Assembly: GCA_951230915.1 (NCBI GenBank) | Contig: OX579642.1 | Coordinates: 11,284,001 to 11,348,000, forward strand | Direction of reading: 5' to 3' | Source of the DNA: Antitrichia curtipendula | Taxonomy: Eukaryota > Streptophyta > Bryopsida > Hypnales > Leucodontaceae | Length of the DNA: 64,000 nt | Shown here: piece after piece, positions 57,227 through 64,000 of the stretch | Position numbering within the stretch: position 1 is the stretch's first letter | Layout of the letters: every line of letters starts with the position of its first letter | Position numbers and translations under genes: made by a program | Notes under the pieces: generated by a model | What the model saw: only the letters and a program-made list of their open reading frames with translations | Told to the model about the DNA's origin: nothing | The model's database searches: none

Positions 57227-60200
57227 GGTCACTACTTTGGTACCCGGGCACACCGCCGAGTGCGGTGACCAATGATTCGCAAGTGGAGTTTGGGGCGACG
57301 CATTCGTTAGCTCCATTATGCTTGCGTGCGACTATGGACCCAGGAGTGCATCTCACATTAGACGCGACCATAAATTCATTCCCAGCTACGACTTTGATGG
57401 ACTCTGGGGCAACGGGGATATTCATGCACCCAGAGTTCGCTCGTAAATGTTGCGCAAAGATCAAATCGAAAATGGTCCCGCGAGAAGTTCGCGTGATTGA
57501 TAGAAGAATCATCAACTCAGGGTTAATCACCCAAGAGGCGGTAGTGGAGCTACAAGTGGGAAGGCACTGGGAAAGCTTGATGGTAGACATTACCAGCACT
57601 GGGCGCTATCCCTGCGTCCTGGGAACACCCTGGTTGGTGCGCCACGACCCAATGATCCGCTGGTCTAAAGGGGAGGTATCTTTTGACTCAAATTACTGTC
57701 ATGAAAATTGCTCACAGTTTTCGGGGCGTAGGCGGGAGGTAGCCAGTGACAGAGCCGGCGCAGAGCAGGCGAAGACCAAGGCAGCGACAGTAACTTGGGC
57801 GGAGGTGGTGGCGTCTGGATGCTCGTAGCCTAGCAGGGAGGGGCGAGAGGAGGCTAGCGACGGAGCCAGCGCTGCCCATGTCGAAGGCCCCATCGCACCA
57901 AAAACAGCGGCAAGGTCCACGGTCACGGTGGGGTCAGTTCACGTTGCCCCCGGGACCCCACACCCAGTCACCAAAGTGCCGCCCGGGATAATCGAAGGAA
58001 CGAGCCTGGTGAGGGTCCGAAGGCAACTTGATCCCTATGCGGCACCCTGGGCCCCAGCGACCCCAAGCCCCGAGCTGCAGGGGGGACGACAGGATTCGAG
58101 AACGGGTACCCTACGAGCACTACCAGAAATGATCGCACCCAAGCACGCAATAGTATCGGCAGCAGCGTTTCGATTATCAGCTAAGGGAGCGGAATTATAT
58201 ACATTGGAAATATCAGAGTTGTTTGGCACAGAAAAAGATAACAAAATTATGGAAGAGACAATTCCTATGGAATATCGAGACATGCAAGAAGCTTTTAGTG
58301 AGCAATCCTCTAATGAGCTACCTGAGCATGGGGTGTCTGACATGAAAATTGAATTCAAGGAAGGACAGGAACCACAAAACACGGGCTTAAGACCAATGTC
58401 TCCGGTAGAGTTAGAAGAACTTCGCCGATACTTGGAGGAAAATTTAGGAAAAGGGTGGATCAGGAGGTCTAAGTCCTCAGTTTCCGCCCCCATTGTATTT
58501 GCCAAAAAAAAAGATGGATCGATTCGCGTCTTTGTGGATTATCAAAATCTCAACCGTGTCACCGTAAAAAATCGGTACCCATTACCCTTAATCCCTGAGC
58601 TCATTGACCGTTTATTAGGGGCCAAAATTTTTACAAAATTAGACATCCGGTAGGCATATCACCGAGTGCGGATGGCCGCGGGACACGAATTTAAAAAGGC
58701 CTTTAAAACGCGTTATGGCCTTTTTGAGTATCTGGTGATGCCGTTTGGCCTAACAAATGCGCCGGCCCAATTTCAAGCATTTATGCAATATATTTTCAAC
58801 GATCTCTTGGACATTTCAGTGGTGATTTATCTCGATGACATACTTATATTTTCAAAGAGTTTGGAGGAACATCAACTAGTGGTAAAAGAAGTTCTCCGAA
58901 GGTTACAACAACATGGCCTTTACACTAAAGCCTCAAAGTGTCAATTTCATCGGACTTCTGTCGAATTTCTAGGAATGATTGTCTCAGGAAAAGGACTTGA
59001 AATGTGCCCCGACAAAGTTCAAGCAATACAAGAATGGCCCCCTCCCAAAACAATAAAGGATGTTCAAGCATTCTTAGGCTTCGCCAATTTTTATCGAAGA
59101 TTTATTTGGGACTATTCAAAAATTACGATACCTCTTACAACATTGACACGAAGCAATCAACAATTTGAATGGACTCCGTTGACGCAAAAGGCATTTGAAG
59201 ATCTCCGCTCTCGTTTTACCAAAGCCCCAGTATTATTACATCCCAACTTCGACCACCCTTTCATTGTCAAGACGGATGCGTCCGACATGGCAACAGGGGC
59301 TATCCTTTCACAACACGAAGAAGATGGACATCTCCACCCGTGCGCATACCGTAGCTCCAAGATGACAACACCGGAACAAAACTATGACATATATGACAAA
59401 GAATTACTTAGCATTGTGCTAGCCTTCTAGGATTGGCGAGTATACCTTGAGGGCTCTCCACACCAGGTTCGAGTAATCTCGGACCACAAAAATCTCGAGC
59501 AGTTCCTTACTACAAAGCAATTGAACCGCCGCCAAGCCCGATGGTCCGAATTACTCTCATCTTTTGATTTTGTTATTCAACATAGACCGGGATCACAAAA
59601 TGGAAGAGCCGACATGCTCTCTAGGCGCACGGATATTCAACAAGACATGGACAATAATTCCAAACCATTATTACGGCTTGCAATGTTGGAGACATGCGAT
59701 TCAGTTTGGAATGATGCAGACATTCTCCAATACATAAGGGAAATAACCGTAGAGGATGAAGATCTTCAAGCAATAGTAAATTTGTTGAATAAAGACCTTG
59801 GCCAAGCCCCATTACACATTCGACGCCGATTCCAAGACTACAAATTAAAGGAGGGATTACTTTATTATAGGGATAAAATTATGGTCCCAAATAATGAACA
59901 AATACAATTCCAAATATTAAGATCAAGACACGATGCTCCTCTTGCGGGACATTTGGGCCGGGCTAAAACACTTGATCTGGTAACACGAATATTTTATTGG
60001 CCCACAATGTGTCGTTATGTCCACCAGTACGTGGACGGCTGCGACTTATGCCAAAGATCGAAATCTACACGGCATAAGCGATATGGCCTGCTCCAGCCAA
60101 TCCCAGGGGGGGAAGCACCGTGGAAACGAGTCACCATAGATTTTATTGTTAAATTGCCCAAGAGTGCGGGTTTCGACACCATTATGGTCGTGGTGGATAA

Positions 60201-61224
60201 AAACACAAAATTAGCCCACTTCATACCAACAAATGAAACAATTGATTCCAAGGGCACAGCTACTCTCTATCTCCGTAATATCTGGAAACACCACGGCACG
60301 CCAGACGAAATAATTTTGGATCGAGGCACGGTGTTCGTGTCAAAATTTATGCGTAGGCTATATGAGCTCCTCCGAATTCGGCCGGCCCCTTCAACAGCTT
60401 TTCACCCGCAGTCGGATGGGCAAACAGAGCGGGTTAATCAAACTCTAGAGCAAATCCTTTGAGTTTTTACCACCCAGCGACAAGATGATTGGTCAGACCT
60501 TCTACCAATAGCTGAATTTGCGTATAATAATTCTCTCCATTCAGCTACAGGTTGTTCGCCGTTTTACGCTACCTGTGGGTACCACCCCTCGTTATCTTTT
60601 ATGTCACCTACGAGCTCTACGGTACCAGCAGCGGAGGAGAGGATCCGTCTCTTACAAGAAGTCCATGAAGAAATAAAAACTACCATCAAAAGGGCAGGGG
60701 AGCAAGCAAAGATGCATTATGACCGACATGTCCAACAACAACCTCATTTTCAAGTAGGTGATAAAGTACTTCTCAGGCATGACAACATTGCTACGACGGC
60801 ACCTTCAAAAAAATTGGAGTCAAAATTTTTGGGGCCCTTCGCTATTACAGCAAAATTTTCAGAGTTAGTATATCAGTTGCAATTCCCCAAAACGCTCCGA
60901 ATTCACAATGTGTTCCATGTATCACTCTTGGAACCATATCGTCAAGACACCATTTCCGCTCGCAGGCATCAGCCTCCGCCATCAGTGATCACGCCAACAG
61001 GCGATATTGAATGGGAAGTGCAAAGTGTATTAGACTCTCGTTTCATCGGGCGGGGAAGAAAACTCCAATATTTGGTCTCTTGGCAAGGATATGGACGTGA
61101 CCAGAATTCCTGGGAACCTGCAGCACATTTGCTGAATGCCCCCACTGCGATAAAAAATTTCATGGTCGACATCCTGACGCGCCTGGACCACATAATAGAA
61201 CCTCAAGGGGGGGTAATGTTATGA
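57227..61224 (+). pseudogene. pol: Chromovirus pol: protease, reverse transcriptase, RNase H, integrase, chromodomain
   Basis: Order and marks: protease LMDSGATGIF (about 57396); reverse transcriptase with VFVDYQNLNRVTVKNRYPLP, LVMPFGLTNAPAQFQ and the active site YLDDIL (about 58830); RNase H with FIVKTDASDMATGA (about 59265); integrase HHCC zinc region (GHLGRAK...CDLCQRS, 59950-60060), DFI (60139), ILDRGT (60315) and QTERVNQTLE (60421); C-terminal chromodomain WEVQSVLDSRFIGRGRKLQY...WQGYGRDQNSWEP (61012-61120). Stops: TAG 57826, 58651 and 59428, and TGA 60460, all in otherwise open frame. Terminal stop TGA 61222-61224 overlaps the start of the 3' LTR. Chromodomains steer integration to modified chromatin. 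Confidence 0.93.
61200..61216 (+). other. Polypurine tract of the chromovirus
   Basis: CAAGGGGGGGTAA directly before the 3' LTR; primes plus-strand synthesis in this family. Confidence 0.8.
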
Positions 61225-61592
61225 CTTCGTCATGCATCTGGACTGCATGGTAACTAGGGCTAGGGGAAAACCCAGAGGGAACGGTTACCTTACTCTGGCA
61301 GTTACAATGGATGGTTGCAGGACGCTCGTTGTTCCTTCTTAAAGCCAGTGAGAGGACTATGTCTCTCACCTTGCATTTTGTTAATCTCATGAGCTGTTAC
61401 GTGCATTCGTTCTCTGGCTTGCAATATGATTCTTATATACTTTGTTGAGTCGTGAACCATCCTGTGGATTATGGACAGAGGGGAGAGACGGTGAGAGGAA
61501 GGAAACCTGGCAGGTCGGAGCATCGAGCGATGATGCAGGAGGCTGGGAGGCGGGCCCGGAGCGTCGACATGCCATCGAAGCTAGTTCTGACA
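61217..61592 (+). repeat. 3' LTR of the chromovirus
   Basis: 376 bp, about 96 percent identical to the 5' LTR by eye. The self-primer start has decayed here (ACCTTGCATT). Confidence 0.95.
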
Positions 61593-61734
61593 ACAGGGTT
61601 GTCCTCGTCACGATCTGTCCGTCCGTCAGAATGTCCGGACAGACGTCAGGATTCAACCTCGGCGTTCGTCAAGATGAAATCTGGACGAGAACCGTTGACA
61701 GAGGATGAAAACTATGGAAATGGATGAAAGTTCA

Positions 61735-61835
61735 TCCTGGACGGCCGCGTTGGACGGCCGAACTGGACAGGCAACTTTCCGTCGACGACCGCGCTGGACG
61801 GCCGAGCTGGACGGCCACTGGACGGGCAACGGACG
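61735..61835. repeat. Subterminal GGACGGCCGAGCTGG array of C2
   Basis: Shorter version of the array at 20395-20640 (about 100 against 245 bp). Confidence 0.8.
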
Positions 61836-62790
61836 GGCGACCTTTAAAATTAACCCCTAAAGGTTTTTGACTATGTTTTCACAAAAAATGCTCCCAAACT
61901 GCCATTTCTAGTACAAGTACCAAATTTTGGAAAAAAAACATTTTTGGACACATGTAACCATAGGATTCTTGTAGTAAACTAGTTTGAGAAGATGTGCAAA
62001 AAATTTCAGAAATTTCCACCATGTAGATTGCAAGATATTAGCATTTGAAGTGACAAAAACCCTTTTTTTGTCCCTGCAAAAAACCGGGCAGCTGCACTTC
62101 ACATGGTCACATTTGTATGAAAAAATGTCCGAAATGGTGGTAACTCTTTGAATTCATTCTTCAAAGCAAGTCAGCTACATGCTTGAAAAATTTCAGATCA
62201 TTTGGAATTGTACAACATGTAGGAAAAAAATAGTAAGTAGAAAGAAGTAGAAAATGATTCAAAACACTAAATTGTTAAGGATTTAATGATGGAATTGAAA
62301 AATGCCAATCCAAACGATTGTAATGTTGTAATAAACAATCTACACCTTGAATTCATATTTTTTTCCAAAAATATTGAAAATTGAGTTCAATAAAAGACTT
62401 CAAAGTTTATTTTAGAGTAGAGATTCTATAACTACCCGCAAACTACCCACAACTAAAATTCCTCATAACATTCATCTCATAAATCAAAGTGGAATGATTT
62501 AAAGCTTTCCTTGTGCACATAAATCTAGAGAACCAATTTCAAATTTTTATTTCTCTAAAAAATGATTTTTAAAGAAGTTTTTTTTGCTGCTCGGGCTGCC
62601 CGCCGAACAATGAAAACTACATATCATACCATAACTTTTTAACCATGTCGTCAAAAGTTATGAAAATTATTGGGCCCTAAAGCTACTCCTCGGGCACATC
62701 TTGTGTGAAAATTTCAAAGAAAAAAAATAAAAATTCCATTCGTGGTGAGCTGCCCCAAAACGCTATGTTGTCAAAAAACGGTGTTTGGTC

Positions 62791-62800
62791 CTTTAGGGGT
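62791..62800 (-). other. Empty insertion site corresponding to element A
   Basis: CTTTAGGGGT, the complement of ACCCCTAAAG, in single copy within continuous C2 sequence. Confidence 0.9.
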
Positions 62801-64000
62801 TAAATAAAATTTAAAAAAAGTATATATAGTATATTTTGAAAAGCCATAAATGGATTGGGGTTATATATATTAGAAAATTTAAACTCATATTTTTTGGGTC
62901 AAAAACTTTTTAAATTTGACTTGTGAAAACTGAAAAGAGGATTGGAAGACTTCACATCATTTTTGTAGTTTTAACACCCTCATGTTCAAACATTATTATC
63001 TTTTATTCTATAAGTGATATTTTTGTGTTTTAGCAACCTATGAGATTTGTAACATGTCTTGTTTGAATTTATACGGTTACAAAAATTTTTTAATTGATAC
63101 ACCTAGTCACCTAATCAAAATATTGACATTTTGTTCAATTTAGAGCAAATTCGTAGGAGCTCAAAACATGACTTGAGCATCTAGGATTCTAAGGATTAAA
63201 GTTCGTTATTGGATTTCTAATTAGAGAAGTTGCTAAATTGATTTTACATTGACTATATGGCAAGAAATTCAAAAATATTAATCCATGTAGGCCCTATGCT
63301 AATTATTGCCAAAAAACACTCCAAGTTGTCATTTCACCATGTTCATCTTGAAATGAAATGAAAAGAAAAAATTAGAATCTATTCAATTTAAGACTTTCAA
63401 GTATAGGATTGCCATTCATAAAGTCATTTATTTCAATTGATTTTCAAATAAATTTCATGTAGCGTGACCTTATCAAGTTAGCAATTGCAAGATATTAGAC
63501 TTTGATCATTTGATTTCTATAATGCCATTTGAGAAAAAATGAAAAATGTTCAATACTTTAATTTGTAAACTTTGGATTTAAAAATAAACATAAGGTAGTA
63601 GTCAATGAATAGTCCAACTAAAAAAGCATTAAAACTAATAGAACAAAAGTTACAAAACGTGAATTATTTTTTGGTTTAATTCTAAAGACTTAAAGGAGAT
63701 TTCATCAAATATGAAGCAATAAAATAGTTTGTTACTTATTTCTTGCTTTGGTAAAGAATTTCCATTGTTTTTATTTCTTAGCCCCTAAAGTAACATACTC
63801 TCATTGTTCTTGCTGCAAGGGACAAAATGGATTTTCGATAGGCTCCTATGATCTCATTTTTTACTGAAACTTTTGAATTTTTTTTCATAAGAATGATAAT
63901 ATAGAATGATAGATAAACTTATGAGTTTATTCATAATACAATTTCTATTCCAATCGGTGCCTAAGAGCAAAGGGTATGCCACAATAACCTCAAACAGAGG

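Larger units (their letters stand above)
55385..61592 (+). mobile_element. Chromovirus (Ty3/gypsy LTR retrotransposon with chromodomain)
   Basis: 6208 bp with 376-bp LTRs beginning TG and ending CA, a 5-bp target duplication, a likely self-priming site, gag, pol in the -1 frame, chromodomain, and polypurine tract. The two LTRs differ at about 14 of 376 positions (11 transitions, 3 transversions), so the insertion is moderately old. Six in-frame stops make it inactive. Reverse-transcriptase style and self-priming point to the Tf1/sushi-Tcn1 side of the chromoviruses, which is known in non-seed plants. Confidence 0.95.
61594..64000 (+). mobile_element. Element C2, inverted partner of C1, truncated by the window end
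   Basis: Begins CAGGGTTGTCCTCGTCACG (its first four bases also survive at 55381-55384 left of the chromovirus). It matches the complement of 20782-19434 and then, without interruption, of 4208-2998. It therefore lacks element A. Non-coding throughout the visible part; the RING gene expected further in lies outside the window. Confidence 0.88.

Noticed and set aside
1..64000. A changed genetic code in which TAG and TAA encode glutamine
   Set aside because: Many in-frame TAGs sit where Gln fits, but in-frame TGAs also occur at apparent Arg positions, several genes have frameshifts, and genes end in TAG. Decay by C-to-T change explains all three. Proteomics or a tRNA search would settle it.

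Overview
This is eukaryotic, plant-lineage DNA made almost entirely of nested mobile elements. I see no ordinary single-copy host gene. The case for a streptophyte (a charophyte alga such as Chara, or a bryophyte-like genome; species not decidable) is: GT-AG introns, CCCTAAA-type telomeric repeats, a CACTA element with a 3-bp target duplication, a chromodomain Ty3 retrotransposon, and nonsense mutations biased to the plant CG and CHG methylation contexts. Many genes are decayed.

Layout. 1-4208 and 19434-20782 are two pieces of one large element, C1. Its terminus at 20782 begins (complement) CAGGGTTGTCC. C1 probably carries a RING-finger/coiled-coil gene (3-2324). C1 is split by element A (4209-19433, 15.2 kb), which has imperfect inverted ends and a perfect 10-bp target duplication. 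The unoccupied site survives in the second C copy at 62791-62800. 20783-25990 and 46040-about 51280 look like a fourth large element, D, marked by clusters of a GGCGACCGCGG-type motif and carrying a protein-kinase-like gene and a coiled-coil gene. D contains a CACTA element (21273-24125) and is interrupted by element B (25991-46039, 20 kb). From about 51.3 kb to 55.38 kb lies an old Ty3 element (minus strand), interrupted by a 256-bp MITE (54953-55208) and then by C2 (from 55381). A 6.2-kb chromovirus (55385-61592) sits four bases inside the C2 terminus. C2 then runs on, inverted relative to C1, past the window end.

Main result. A and B have unrelated ends and unrelated transposases (SWIM/MULE-like in A, DUF7869-like DDE in B) but the same plan. 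Genes diverge from the centre. The left arm encodes a multi-exon protein joining a ParB/DGQHR-like domain to a beta-class amino-DNA-methyltransferase-like domain; the right arm encodes the transposase. Each element is also peppered with its own palindrome: CCCTCGGCGCCGAGGG in A and CATCGTGAGATCTCACGATG (GATC core) in B, roughly 12 and more than 30 copies. These sit in introns, in spacers and sometimes in exons, including an intron of each transposase gene. I infer, but cannot prove, an element-specific DNA-marking system in which a ParB-methyltransferase recognises the element's own dispersed palindromes.

B also carries a gene with an FCP1/SCP-like HAD phosphatase domain; D carries the kinase and C the RING protein. 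Exon boundaries were placed by eye from GT-AG signals and frame continuity.
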